Below, piece by piece: positions 24,170 through 32,509 of a stretch of 64,000 nt of DNA. Position 1 is the stretch's first letter; every line of letters begins with the position of its first letter. Under the pieces are notes generated by a model that made no database searches, was not told where the DNA came from, and saw nothing but the letters and a program-made list of their open reading frames with translations. This DNA comes from Candidatus Promineofilum glycogenicum (GTDB lineage Bacteria > Chloroflexota > Anaerolineae > Promineifilales > Promineifilaceae). The translations under genes and the position numbers were made by a program. The stretch is from NCBI GenBank assembly GCA_016707605.1, contig JADJHJ010000003.1, forward strand, positions 62,001 to 126,000, read 5' to 3'.

Positions 24170-25591
24170 CTATGGGATTTGCCAGTCGCTCCCCAGGATA
24201 ACCAGAACGTCGAAGTCGCCGGCCGGGTTACTGCCCGTGCTGACGTTCAGGGGCGGGATGTTCATCAGGCGGATGAGGTACTGCACCGTGCCGGGGTGCG
24301 AACCGTAGTCGATGATCTGCGTGGTGGTGTAGGTGGCCGAGTCAGCGTTGCCGATCTCGGTCACGTTGACGTTCTGGCTCAGCAGGTAGGTCTGGGTTTC
24401 GGAGGCCAGGCCGAAGGTCGGCGTGCCGTTGAAGATGGCCACGCGGGCGTCCTCGACGGTGATGGCCGTCGGCAGGGCCTCGATGGCCGGCGTGGGCACG
24501 ACCGGCGGCGCGAAGACCTCGTCGCGCAGGACGCGGATCTTCTCGCGCACCGGCACGAGCACCTGCTGGCCGTCGAAGGTGGTGTCGTTGTAGACGTAGC
24601 TGTAGTCGAGGACGACGTTGCGGATGTTCTCGCCGGGCATACTGCGCACCAGATTGGCCAGTTGCAGCGCCTCGTCGAATGACAGATTGGTCGTCACGTG
24701 TGACTGGTAGGACTGCCACAGTTGCGGCGCGCTGAAGAGCAGTTGCGGCAGGTTGTCCAACTGGGTTGCCTGCTGCCGCACGGCGTTGATGACCTGTTGC
24801 TGCCGCCCGGCGCGGTCAACGTCGCCGCCGAAGGTGGCCCGGGTGCGGGCGTACTTCAGCGCCGTGACGCCGTCGAGCCGCTGCTGGCCGGCCTCGATGG
24901 TGAACGGGTCATAGCCATAGCAGTTATCGGGGTAGCTCTGGTCGTCGATGCGTTCCGGCACCTCGATGACGACGCCGCCCATCAGGTCAACGAAGTCGAT
25001 GACGGCCTGGAAGTCGACGGCGACGTAGTAGTCGATGGGAATGCCCAGGAACGCCTCGACCGTCTCGGCCGCCAGCTGCGGCCCGCCGCCGGGGTATTCG
25101 TCCGCCTGGCCCCAGAAGTAGGCCTGGTTGATGCGGTTGACACCGTAGTTGGGAATCTCCACCCACAGGTCGCGCGGCAGCGACAGCATGGCCATCGACT
25201 GGCTGAGCGGGTCGATGGTGGCGACGATGATGGTGTCGCTGTGGGTCGGCCCCTCCTCTTCGCAGCGCAGGTCAACGCCCAGCAGGAGGATGTTGACGCG
25301 CTGCGTGCCCGTCCAGTCGGGGATGGCTTCGGGGGCGACGCTGCCGGAGTCGGTGATCGGCGTGCCCTGGACGACGATGGGCGCGCTCTGGCCGGGCTGG
25401 GCCGTCGCGGCGTCGTCAAAGACCGGCACGCCGATACCGTCCGTGGTTGCGGCCAGGCCGCGCACGGTGCGGAACAGCCACACCGAACTGAGGCCCAGCA
25501 CGAGCAGGCCCAGCGCGAGCAGCAGGAGTAAGGCCCAGGCCGGCAGGCGGACGCCGGAATTACGACGGGGTCGACGTGGATCTGATGTCAT
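24170..25591 (-). CDS. LytR-CpsA-Psr (LCP) family cell-wall glycopolymer ligase
   Basis: A 473-residue membrane-anchored protein: N-terminal helix at residues 18-41, then the LCP catalytic domain with VNILLLGVDLR, GPTHSDTIIVATIDP, MLSLPRDLWVEIPNYGVNRIN, DFVDLMGGV and KYARTR. A C-terminal LytR_C domain (VAIFNGTPTFGLASETQTYL to ILGSDWQIP) follows. LCP enzymes attach undecaprenyl-linked glycopolymers to peptidoglycan. The conserved Arg and Asp residues of the active site are present. It is the first gene of the minus-strand group with the PPC lipoprotein and GT2. Confidence 0.92.
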   Translation of the reverse strand: MTSDPRRPRRNSGVRLPAWALLLLLALGLLVLGLSSVWLFRTVRGLAATTDGIGVPVFDDAATAQPGQSAPIVVQGTPITDSGSVAPEAIPDWTGTQRVNILLLGVDLRCEEEGPTHSDTIIVATIDPLSQSMAMLSLPRDLWVEIPNYGVNRINQAYFWGQADEYPGGGPQLAAETVEAFLGIPIDYYVAVDFQAVIDFVDLMGGVVIEVPERIDDQSYPDNCYGYDPFTIEAGQQRLDGVTALKYARTRATFGGDVDRAGRQQQVINAVRQQATQLDNLPQLLFSAPQLWQSYQSHVTTNLSFDEALQLANLVRSMPGENIRNVVLDYSYVYNDTTFDGQQVLVPVREKIRVLRDEVFAPPVVPTPAIEALPTAITVEDARVAIFNGTPTFGLASETQTYLLSQNVNVTEIGNADSATYTTTQIIDYGSHPGTVQYLIRLMNIPPLNVSTGSNPAGDFDVLVILGSDWQIP

Positions 25592-25624
25592 GAACTCAGT
25601 AGCCTTGCGAATGGCGCACGGGGC

Positions 25625-25652
25625 ATTATAGCAGCGGATGGCGATCCGGCAA
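25625..25652 (-). promoter_or_regulatory. Promoter of the LCP operon
   Basis: On the minus strand, TTGCCG (25652-25647), 16 bases, then TATAAT (25630-25625), 33 bases upstream of the LCP start codon. Confidence 0.65.
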
Positions 25653-25660
25653 TGGCTCCG

Positions 25661-25729
25661 CTTGTAGCGCGGGTTGCTAACCCGCCTCTTGTGGCGCGAA
25701 GAGGCGGGTTGCCAACCCGCGCTACATTA
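25661..25729. repeat. Palindromic repeat, family E
   Basis: GCTTGTAGCGCGGGTTGCTA and its partner ending AACCCGCGCTACA form a hairpin; the centre CTCTTGTGGCGCGAAGAGG is also self-complementary. It encodes the last codons and stop of the prephenate dehydrogenase. Compare 1729-1784. Confidence 0.9.
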
Positions 25730-26609
25730 GATGCTCGCCCGACTTGTAGCGCCGGTAGGCCGCATGGGCCACCTGCGCCGCGGCCAGCCATTCGGCCAGG
25801 GCCGCCGCGTCCTCCCGTTCCAGCGCCGCCGCGAACCCCGCCAGGTCGGTCTGGTAGTCGCGCAGGGCGGCCAGGACGGCTTCGCGATTGGTCAACAGGA
25901 TGTCGAGCATCATGCGCGGGTCGCTGCCGGCCAGCCGGGCGGCGTCACGGAAGCCGGAGGCGCTGACCGTCCACTGCCGCTCGTCGGTCGCGCCGCGCAT
26001 CAGCGCCGCGGCGACGACGGCCGGCAGGTGGCTGACGGCGGCCACCAGGCGGTCGTGGTCGGCGGCGTCGAGCCACAGCGGGCGCGCGCCGATGGCGGCC
26101 ACCAGGGCCAGGGCCAACGACTCGGCCGCGGCCTGGGGCGCGGGGCGCGGCACGCGGCAGAGCACGAACGTCTGCCCGCGATAGAGGTCGCCGTCGGCCG
26201 CGGCCAGCCCGGCCGTCTCCTTGCCGCACATCGGGTGGCCGCCGACGGCGGCGAACGCCTCCGGCAGGGCGCTCATGGCAGCGACGACGGCGCGCTTGGT
26301 GCTGCCCAGGTCGACCACGGCGCAGCCGCCCGGCCGCAGCACGGGTAGGCGGCCGAGGGTGTCCAGAATGACCCGCAGCGGCGTGGCCAGCACCAGCAGG
26401 TCAAGCGGCGGGGCGCCGGCGGTCAACTCCTCCAGGGCCTCATCGACGATCCCCTGGCGCAGGGCCATCTGGCGGGCGACGACCTGCCGCTCGATGCCCA
26501 GCAGGTAGGCCACGCGCCCGCGCAGGGCCAGGGCCAGTGACCCGCCCATCAGCCCCAGGCCGAGGATGCCGATTCGGGCGTGGGCGAGCGTTTGAGTATC
26601 ATCGTGCAT
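25722..26609 (-). CDS. tyrA: Prephenate dehydrogenase
   Basis: A 295-residue NAD-dependent enzyme of tyrosine synthesis (prephenate to 4-hydroxyphenylpyruvate). The Rossmann motif GILGLGLMGGSLALAL, the substrate-loop ST-K (DLGSTKRAVVAAM) and catalytic region GGHPMCGKE are clear. The C-terminal helical dimerisation domain has SHLPAVVAAALM and SGFRDAARLAGSDPRMM. No ACT or chorismate mutase domain is attached. The final residues (KSGEHLM) are read from a palindromic repeat, so the natural C terminus may be displaced by a few residues. A -10 box ends six bases before the ATG, suggesting a leaderless transcript. Confidence 0.92.
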   Translation of the reverse strand: MHDDTQTLAHARIGILGLGLMGGSLALALRGRVAYLLGIERQVVARQMALRQGIVDEALEELTAGAPPLDLLVLATPLRVILDTLGRLPVLRPGGCAVVDLGSTKRAVVAAMSALPEAFAAVGGHPMCGKETAGLAAADGDLYRGQTFVLCRVPRPAPQAAAESLALALVAAIGARPLWLDAADHDRLVAAVSHLPAVVAAALMRGATDERQWTVSASGFRDAARLAGSDPRMMLDILLTNREAVLAALRDYQTDLAGFAAALEREDAAALAEWLAAAQVAHAAYRRYKSGEHLM

Positions 26610-26615
26610 ACCAGG

Positions 26616-26621
26616 ATTATA
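26616..26621 (-). promoter_or_regulatory. -10 box of tyrA (leaderless)
   Basis: TATAAT on the minus strand ends six bases before the tyrA ATG, so transcription would begin at or very near the start codon. No good -35 box is seen. Confidence 0.55.
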
Positions 26622-26677
26622 GCAGGGGTGGTGGAGCGAGTGCAGGCTCGCTCCACCACCCGATAATTGCCCCTGCT
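26621..26677. repeat. Two-tier hairpin between tyrA and the SHMT-GcvT gene
   Basis: Inner perfect arms GGTGGTGGAGCGAG / CTCGCTCCACCACC (26627-26660) are enclosed by outer arms AGCAGGGG / CCCCTGCT. It lies between two divergent promoters and could act as an operator or as a barrier between them. Confidence 0.85.
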
Positions 26678-26694
26678 AAACCATGTGCTACAAT
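26667..26694 (+). promoter_or_regulatory. Promoter of the SHMT-GcvT gene
   Basis: TTGCCC (26667-26672), 16 bases, TACAAT (26689-26694). Predicted start near 26701, giving a leader of about 140 bases. Confidence 0.6.
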
Positions 26695-26700
26695 CTCGCC

Positions 26701-26840
26701 AACGGTAAGGCTCTAACAAACCCCCACCGTTCCACATTTCCCCTTAACAGACAGCCGTCGCGCCGCCACTCCCCGGTTACGCCGGTGGTTTCGCTATCGC
26801 CCTACCCGGCCTGGCGCGCGATCTCAGCGGAGGCACAACG
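26701..26840 (+). other. Long 5' leader of the SHMT-GcvT gene, structured, unassigned
   Basis: The leader has possible stems AACGGT/ACCGTT (26700-26730) and CCGG around TTACGCCGG (26774-26787). GCGGAGG lies nine bases before the ATG. It does not match the glycine or THF riboswitch consensus as far as I can tell by eye. Confidence 0.4.
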
Positions 26841-29800
26841 ATGAGTGACGATTTCATCTTTCGCGGGCCGGTGGCCGAACTGGACCCCGATTTGGCGCAT
26901 CTGTTGGCGCGCGAAGAACAGCGCCAGGCGACGACGATCATCCTGATCGCCAGCGAGAGCGAGGCCCCGGAGGCGGTCGGCGAGGCGCTGACCAGCGCCT
27001 TTGGCAACATCTACGCCGAGGGCTACCCGCGCGAGGAGAGCCGCCAGCAGACCGAGGCCGAAATCCTGGACCTGGACATGGAGCTGGCCCACTATCGGCG
27101 CTACAGCGACCCACGCTATTACAAGGGTGTGGAGTACGCCGACACGCTGGAGGCGCTGGCCCGGCGGCGGGCGGCCGAGCTTTTCGCCGCCAACGGCATC
27201 AGCCCCAATAGCCTCTTCGTCAACGTCCAGCCCCTCAGCGGCGCGCCGGCCAACAGCGCCGTCTACACCGCCCTGATCCAGCCGGGCGATACCATTCTGG
27301 GCCTGAACCTCAACGACGGCGGCCACCTGACCCACGGCGCGCCGGTCAACCGCTCCGGCAAGGTCTATAAGGGTGTGCCCTACTTTGTCGATGAGCAGAC
27401 GGAGGCGCTGGACTACGACGCCATCGAGGCCCTGGCGCTGGAGCACCGGCCGCGCATCATCGTCGCCGGCTACTCCGCCTACCCGCACATCATCGACTGG
27501 CGGCGCTTCCGCGAAATCGCCGACAAGGTGGGGGCCTACCTGCTGGCCGACATCGCCCACATCTCCGGCCTGGTGGCCGCCGGCGTCCACCCCAGCCCCA
27601 TCGGCATCGCCGACGTGGTCTCGACCACCACCCACAAGAGCCTCTGCGGCCCGCGCGGGGCGATGCTGATGACCCACAAGCGCGACATCGCCCGCAAGCT
27701 GGATCGCGCCGTCTTCCCCGGCGAGCAGGGCGGGCCGCACCTGAACACCATCGCCGCCCTGGCCGTGGCCCTGAAGCTGGCGCGCACGGAGCAGTTCCGC
27801 GCCCTGCAACAGCGCATCGTCGACAACGCCGCCGCGCTGGCCCAGGGGCTGCAAGCGCGCGGCATCCGCATCGTCGGCGGCGGCAGCGACAACCACCTGC
27901 TGCTCATCGACACCAAGAGCGTCAGCCGCGACGGCGTGCACCTGTCCGGCGACATGGCCTCGCGCATCCTCGACGTGGCCGGTATCGTCGTCAACCGCAA
28001 CACCATCCCCGGCGACGTGGGCGCGTTCTCGTCCACCGGCCTGCGGCTGGGCACAGTGTGGATCAGCCAGCTCGGCTTCGGCCCGGCCGAGGTGGATCGC
28101 CTGGCCGAAGCCATCGCCACCGTGCTCCACGGCTGCACCCCCTACCGAGTGGACGGCAAGGGGGGCAAGGAGCTGTCGCGGGCGCGGGTGGAGTACCCGG
28201 CGCTGAAGCGGGCGCGGCAGATCGTGCGCGAGTTGCGCGGCGCGCCGGCCCCGGCGGCCGGCACGGTGGTCAGCCTGCGCGGCGAAGACACGCCGGCCTT
28301 CCTCAACTACGCCCTGACCAGCGACGTGGGCGCGTTGCGCACCGCCGGCGAAGCGCAGCCGACGCACCTCTTCGGCCCCGGCATCGACCTCGACGCTACG
28401 CTGGCGCGGACGGCCGACGGCTACAGCCTCCACTTCGCTGACAACGCTGCCGCGGCCGAGGCCGCCGAGTGGCTACAGGCCCTATCCGACGGCTACGCCC
28501 AATTCGACGACGTCTTCGCCCGGCTGCCCGGCCCCATCGTGGCCCAGGTCGTGCCGGCGACGCCGAGCGCGGCCATCGGCAATCTCGTCTCCCGCGTCGC
28601 TGCCGCCGTGGGCGCAGCCGAAGAGCCGGCCGGGGCGCGCTACGCCGACAGCAAACCGTACTTCATCGGCCACGAACGCCGTCCGGCGGCCGGCGACGCG
28701 CTGCCCCCCTTCCACTGGGAGGAGCCGGCCGACCCGCCGCTGCTGACGACGCGGCTGAACGAGACCCACCGCGCGCTGGGGGCGCGCATGGTGCCCTTCG
28801 CCGGCTACGACATGCCCGTCTGGTACACCAGCGTCGGCGAGGAGCACGCCGCCGTGCGCCAGACGGCCGGCCTGTTCGACGTGACCCACATGGGCGTGTT
28901 GGACGCCCGCGGGCCGCACGCGCTGGAGTTCCTCAACCTGGTGACGGGCAACGACGTGGCCGCGCTGGCCGTGGGCGAGTCGCAGTACAGCCACTTCCTG
29001 CTGCCCGATGGCTCGGTGGTGGACGACCTGATGGTCTACCGCGTCGAGCCGGAGGTGTACCTGGTCGTCGTCAACGCCAGCAACAACGACAAGGATTGGG
29101 CCTGGCTCAATGCCGTCAACGAGGGGCGGGTGCTCATCGACGAGAAGCGGCCGTGGGCGCGCGTGGCGCACCCGGCCGAGTTGCGCGACCTGCGCGACCC
29201 GCGCCACGGGGCCGACTGCCGGGTGGACATCGCCCTGCAGGGGCCGCGCGCGGCCGACACGCTCATCGCCCTGGCCGGCGGCGACGCGGCCTTCGCCAAA
29301 CGGCTGAAGGCGCTGCCCTGGGCCGGCGTCATGCGCGCCAACCCCGGCGGCTTCGACCTGATCCTCTCGCGCACCGGCTACACCGGCGAGCGCGTGGCCT
29401 ATGAACTGTTCATCCACCCCGACCGCGCCGTCGATCTGTGGAACGCGCTGCTGGCGGCGGGCGAGAGCCTGGGCGTGAAGCCCTGCGGCCTGGCCGCGCG
29501 CGACAGCACGCGCACGGAGGCGGGCTTGCCGCTCTATGGCCACGAGATGGCCGGGGCGCTGGGCCTCAACCCGGCCGACGCCGGCTTTGGCAGCTTCGTC
29601 AAGCCGTATAAGCCGTTCTTCATCGGCCGCGACGCCTTCGTGCGCCACGAGGCGACGCGCGACCGCGGCCTGGTGCGCTTCCGCATGAACGATAAGGGCG
29701 TGCGCCGGCCGGAGTCGGGCGACCCGGTGCTGGATCGGCGCGGCAAGGTCGTCGGCCACGTGACCAGTTGCGCCATCGACAGCGAGGGGTATCTGCTGGG

Positions 29801-29975
29801 CCAGGCCATCGTGCCGGAGAGCCTGACCGAGCCGGGCGCGGCGCTCTACGTCTATCAGCTCGGCGGCGGGACGCGGCCGATCAAGGGTGTGGAGCGCGCC
29901 GACCTGGGCGGCCGCCTGCCCATGCCCGACGCGGCCACCGTCCTGACGCGCTTCCCGGAGCGGAAGAAGGGTTGA
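26841..29975 (+). CDS. Fusion of serine hydroxymethyltransferase and aminomethyltransferase (GcvT)
   Basis: A 1044-residue single frame. Residues 1 to about 470 are SHMT: IASESEAPEAVGEALTS, GYPREESRQQTEAE, DIAHISGLVAAGVHP and the PLP-lysine motif STTTHKSLCGPRG (K266). Residues about 470-630 form a linker domain I cannot name (with SKPYFIGHERR, echoed later by KPFFIGRDAF). Residues about 634-1044 are a GcvT barrel: HRALGARMVPFAGYDMPVWY, LFDVTHMG, the catalytic Asp in VVDDLMVYRV, SRTGYTGE and AARDSTRTEAGLPLYGHE. SHMT interconverts serine and glycine using THF; GcvT forms 5,10-methylene-THF from glycine with P and H proteins. One chain would hold both THF reactions. P and H proteins are not in the window. 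GCGGAGG precedes the ATG. Confidence 0.92.
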   Translation: MSDDFIFRGPVAELDPDLAHLLAREEQRQATTIILIASESEAPEAVGEALTSAFGNIYAEGYPREESRQQTEAEILDLDMELAHYRRYSDPRYYKGVEYADTLEALARRRAAELFAANGISPNSLFVNVQPLSGAPANSAVYTALIQPGDTILGLNLNDGGHLTHGAPVNRSGKVYKGVPYFVDEQTEALDYDAIEALALEHRPRIIVAGYSAYPHIIDWRRFREIADKVGAYLLADIAHISGLVAAGVHPSPIGIADVVSTTTHKSLCGPRGAMLMTHKRDIARKLDRAVFPGEQGGPHLNTIAALAVALKLARTEQFRALQQRIVDNAAALAQGLQARGIRIVGGGSDNHLLLIDTKSVSRDGVHLSGDMASRILDVAGIVVNRNTIPGDVGAFSSTGLRLGTVWISQLGFGPAEVDRLAEAIATVLHGCTPYRVDGKGGKELSRARVEYPALKRARQIVRELRGAPAPAAGTVVSLRGEDTPAFLNYALTSDVGALRTAGEAQPTHLFGPGIDLDATLARTADGYSLHFADNAAAAEAAEWLQALSDGYAQFDDVFARLPGPIVAQVVPATPSAAIGNLVSRVAAAVGAAEEPAGARYADSKPYFIGHERRPAAGDALPPFHWEEPADPPLLTTRLNETHRALGARMVPFAGYDMPVWYTSVGEEHAAVRQTAGLFDVTHMGVLDARGPHALEFLNLVTGNDVAALAVGESQYSHFLLPDGSVVDDLMVYRVEPEVYLVVVNASNNDKDWAWLNAVNEGRVLIDEKRPWARVAHPAELRDLRDPRHGADCRVDIALQGPRAADTLIALAGGDAAFAKRLKALPWAGVMRANPGGFDLILSRTGYTGERVAYELFIHPDRAVDLWNALLAAGESLGVKPCGLAARDSTRTEAGLPLYGHEMAGALGLNPADAGFGSFVKPYKPFFIGRDAFVRHEATRDRGLVRFRMNDKGVRRPESGDPVLDRRGKVVGHVTSCAIDSEGYLLGQAIVPESLTEPGAALYVYQLGGGTRPIKGVERADLGGRLPMPDAATVLTRFPERKKG

Positions 29976-30065
29976 TCCGCAGATTGGGCAGATTGGGCAG
30001 ATTTCAGAAAGCTACCGAACTCAGCAGGTTCTCTTGAATCTGCCTAATCTGCCAAATCTGCGGAT
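29974..30065. repeat. Palindromic repeat, family A (ccgcagatt variant)
   Basis: GATCCGCAGATTGGGCAGAT begins the left arm and ATCTGCCAAATCTGCGGAT ends the right arm, with about 30 bases of loop. It overlaps the stop codon of the SHMT-GcvT gene by two bases. Confidence 0.9.
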
Positions 30066-30078
30066 GATACCTCTGAAA

Positions 30079-30107
30079 TTGACACACTCCCGGTATGGGG
30101 GTAGCAT
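30079..30107 (+). promoter_or_regulatory. Promoter of the phosphoribosyltransferase gene
   Basis: TTGACA (30079-30084), 17 bases, TAGCAT (30102-30107); a consensus -35 and fair -10, with GAGGAG 30126-30131 before the ATG at 30137. Confidence 0.7.
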
Positions 30108-30136
30108 AACCAGTTAGCAACGACGAGGAGTGGACA

Positions 30137-30637
30137 ATGCGGCGCGAAGTGCTTACCTGGTCAGACGTCGATAAGCTGATCGACTACCTTGTGCCCCAAA
30201 TTCGCGGGCGATTCGATTCCCTGGTGATGATCACCCGCGGCGGCATTGTGCCCGGCGGCATGTTGGCCGAGGCGCTGGACATCACCTACATCCTGACGGC
30301 CTCGGTGCGCTTCCCGTCCGACTTTCCGGGGATGCAGCCGGAGATGGTCAAGTACGCCATCCCGGAGTTCCTCCAGTTCCCCGACGATGACGTGTTGCGT
30401 GGCCGGCGGGTGCTGGTCGTCGATGACGTGTGGACGAAGGGGCGCAACAGCGTCACCGTGGCCAACCGTATTGACGCCGCCGGCGGCATCCCGGAGATCT
30501 GCGTCCTGCACTACAAGCCGTCGTACTCGCTCTACCCCGGCTATGCGCCGACCTACTACGCCGCCGTCAGCGACGCTTACATCATCTACCCCTGGGAACT
30601 CGACCGCGGGCCGGAGATGCTCGGTGCGTGGAATTAA
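30137..30637 (+). CDS. Type I phosphoribosyltransferase (purine type)
   Basis: A 166-residue PRTase. The PRPP-binding motif reads VLVVDDVWTKGRNSVTVAN, with an N-terminal strand LVMITRGGIVPGGMLAEAL as in xanthine/hypoxanthine PRTases such as Gpt. It would salvage a purine base using PRPP. The hood region YYAAVSDAYIIYPWELDRG with its WELDR motif is typical of archaeal-like hypoxanthine or xanthine PRTases. Substrate specificity is not settled by the sequence. Confidence 0.85.
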   Translation: MRREVLTWSDVDKLIDYLVPQIRGRFDSLVMITRGGIVPGGMLAEALDITYILTASVRFPSDFPGMQPEMVKYAIPEFLQFPDDDVLRGRRVLVVDDVWTKGRNSVTVANRIDAAGGIPEICVLHYKPSYSLYPGYAPTYYAAVSDAYIIYPWELDRGPEMLGAWN

Positions 30638-30645
30638 GAAAGCAG

Positions 30646-30730
30646 CCACAGATTACGCAGATTTCACAGATTTGGTCTTAACTGGCCACTGACCACATCT
30701 TGAAATCTGTGTAATCTGTGAAATCTGTGG
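30646..30730. repeat. Palindromic repeat, family A
   Basis: CCACAGATTACGCAGATTTC and its inverted partner CTGTGTAATCTGTGAAATCT GTGG enclose a short family C word (TGGCCACTGACCA). It lies just upstream of the SRP RNA promoter region. Confidence 0.85.
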
Positions 30731-30768
30731 TTTCTCCCCGTAATGGGCTATCATTGACCCGTTAACAA

Positions 30769-30914
30769 GAATGTGCCCATGAAGCCGGTGACCTACTGGG
30801 TCCCTGGCGGCGGAAGCCGTTGAACCGTGTCAGGTCCGGAAGGAAGCAGCACTAAGACGTCTCTTCCGGGTGCCCAGGATTACCTGGTGGGTCATCGGCC
30901 TCATGGGCACATTC
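30769..30914 (+). ncRNA. ffs: Signal recognition particle RNA (small bacterial type)
   Basis: The conserved SRP apical loop is present: GTGTCAGGTCCGGAAGGAAG then CAGCA (30827-30851). The ends pair perfectly (GAATGTGCCCATGA with TCATGGGCACATTC), and long helices join them. The T-rich stretch CTCTTTT follows at 30914-30920 and should end transcription. TATCAT at 30749-30754 is a likely -10 box. The RNA binds Ffh and targets membrane proteins. The exact 5' end is uncertain by a few bases. Confidence 0.92.
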
Positions 30915-30928
30915 TCTTTTAGTGACTG

Positions 30929-32380
30929 GTGGTTATTAAGAAGTTGTCAGTTGTCAGTTATCAGTTGACAGCAGCCCCGGATAGAACCCCACGAATCAAG
31001 ACAATTGGAGTAGCCCTGTTGCTGGCGCTGCTGGCAGTAAGCGGCTGCCGGGCGACTGAAGGGGTTGTGACCCCGGCCGTGCCCTACACCATTCTGGACG
31101 GCGAGACGTCTGTTCTGGTCGATGGTCAGCATGAAACTGTCGGTGACGTACTGGCCGCGGCCGGGGTAACGCTCGGCGAAGCCGACAGCGTCTCGCCCGC
31201 CCTGGCGGCCCCGGCCCACCCGGCCACGCCCATCGCCATCGACCGCGCGGCCGAGGTGACCGTCCTGACCCTCGACAGCGCCACGACCTACCACACCCAG
31301 CAGACGACCCTGGCCGGCTTCCTGGGCGAGATCGGGCTGAGCCTGCCGCCCGGCGCGCGCCTGCTGGCCGATGGGCAGCCGGTGGCCGCGCCGGAAACCC
31401 ATCCCTTACCCCAACACCTGGCGGTAGACCCCTACAAGACCGTCATCATCGAAGACGGGGCCAACCGCCGCGCCCTGCGCACGACGGCGCTGACTGTGGG
31501 CGAGGCGCTGGTCGAGGCGGGTATCAACCTGGCCGCGCTGGACAGCGTAATCCCGCCGCGCGAGACGGCCCTGACGCCCGACCTGACCATCGTCATCGCC
31601 CGCGCCGCGCCCTACCGCATCACCGCCGACGGCCAGACGGTCGAGGCCCACAGCGGCTCGACGGTCGTTGGGCAGGTGCTGGCCGACAACGGCATCGCCC
31701 TGGGACCGCTGGACTACACCCGCCCGCCGTTCGACGCCACCGTTGCGCCGGGCGACGCCATCGAGGTCGTGCGCGTCACCGAGCGCATCGACACCGAGGA
31801 CGTGGCCATCGACTTCCAGACGGTCTATGAGCCGGCGGCCGACATGGAGATCGACACCATCCTGGAGGCGTCGGCCGGCAGCCCCGGCGTGCTCCAGCGG
31901 CGGACGCGCGTGCGGCAGGAGAACGGCGTCGAGGTGTCGCGCGCGCCCGACGGCGAGATCGTCACCGTCGCCCCCGTCAACCACGTCATTCGCTACGGGA
32001 CGCAGATCGTCGTGCGCGTCATCGACACGCCGGAGGGGCCGGTGGAGTACTGGCGCAAGGTGACGATGCGCGTCACGTCCTACACCGCGGCCTCGTCGGG
32101 CAAGGAGCCGGGCGATCCTGCCTACGGCATCACCGCCAGCGGCGCGCAGGCCGGCTTCGGCGTCGTGGCCATCGACCCGACGGTCGTGCCGTTCAAGAGT
32201 TACGTTTTCGTGCCCGGCTACGGCGTGGCCTACGCCGGCGACACGGGCGGCGGCATCAAGGGGCGGTTCATTGATTTGGGCTACGACGAGGGGGCGCTGA
32301 AGTCGTGGCGCGGCACGGTGGACGTCTACTACCTCGGTCAGCCGCCGGCGGCGGAGGAGATTCGGTGGTTGTTGCCGTGA
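30929..32380 (+). CDS. YabE/RpfB-like lipoprotein with DUF348, G5 and 3D domains
   Basis: A 483-residue secreted protein. The lipobox LAVSGC (C40) follows a hydrophobic signal. Three DUF348 repeats (residues about 48-90, 105-150, 170-235), a G5-like domain (about 265-360) and a C-terminal 3D domain with YGITASGAQAGFGVVAIDP and FIDLGYDEGALKSWRGTVDV (conserved Asp residues) follow. The 3D domain has a lytic transglycosylase/double-psi barrel fold, and such proteins cleave or remodel peptidoglycan. The order yabE-like then rsmA is conserved with B. subtilis and actinobacterial rpfB. The GTG start is uncertain: codons 6-13 derive from a family C repeat. Confidence 0.88.
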   Translation: MVIKKLSVVSYQLTAAPDRTPRIKTIGVALLLALLAVSGCRATEGVVTPAVPYTILDGETSVLVDGQHETVGDVLAAAGVTLGEADSVSPALAAPAHPATPIAIDRAAEVTVLTLDSATTYHTQQTTLAGFLGEIGLSLPPGARLLADGQPVAAPETHPLPQHLAVDPYKTVIIEDGANRRALRTTALTVGEALVEAGINLAALDSVIPPRETALTPDLTIVIARAAPYRITADGQTVEAHSGSTVVGQVLADNGIALGPLDYTRPPFDATVAPGDAIEVVRVTERIDTEDVAIDFQTVYEPAADMEIDTILEASAGSPGVLQRRTRVRQENGVEVSRAPDGEIVTVAPVNHVIRYGTQIVVRVIDTPEGPVEYWRKVTMRVTSYTAASSGKEPGDPAYGITASGAQAGFGVVAIDPTVVPFKSYVFVPGYGVAYAGDTGGGIKGRFIDLGYDEGALKSWRGTVDVYYLGQPPAAEEIRWLLP

Positions 32381-32382
32381 TG

Positions 32383-32507
32383 TCAGTAGGCCAGTTGGTC
32401 AGTAGGCCAGTAAGCCAGTAAGCCAGTAGGTCAGTGGGCCAGACTGACCTACTGACCTACTGACCTACTGACCCTACTGACCTACTGAATACTGAATACT
32501 ACTCTCC
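32383..32507. repeat. Family C tandem repeats, inverted halves
   Basis: About eight units of GTCAGTAGGCCAGTA, then five inverted TACTGACC units, so the block is a palindrome of tandem repeats. It ends two bases before the rsmA start codon. Confidence 0.92.
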
Positions 32508-32509
32508 CC

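Noticed and set aside
26701..26840. Glycine or THF riboswitch before the SHMT-GcvT gene
   Set aside because: I could not find the conserved core of either class by eye, so I list only an unassigned leader.
32383..32507. CRISPR array
   Set aside because: The units are 7-8 bases in direct tandem with no unique spacers, and the second half is inverted.
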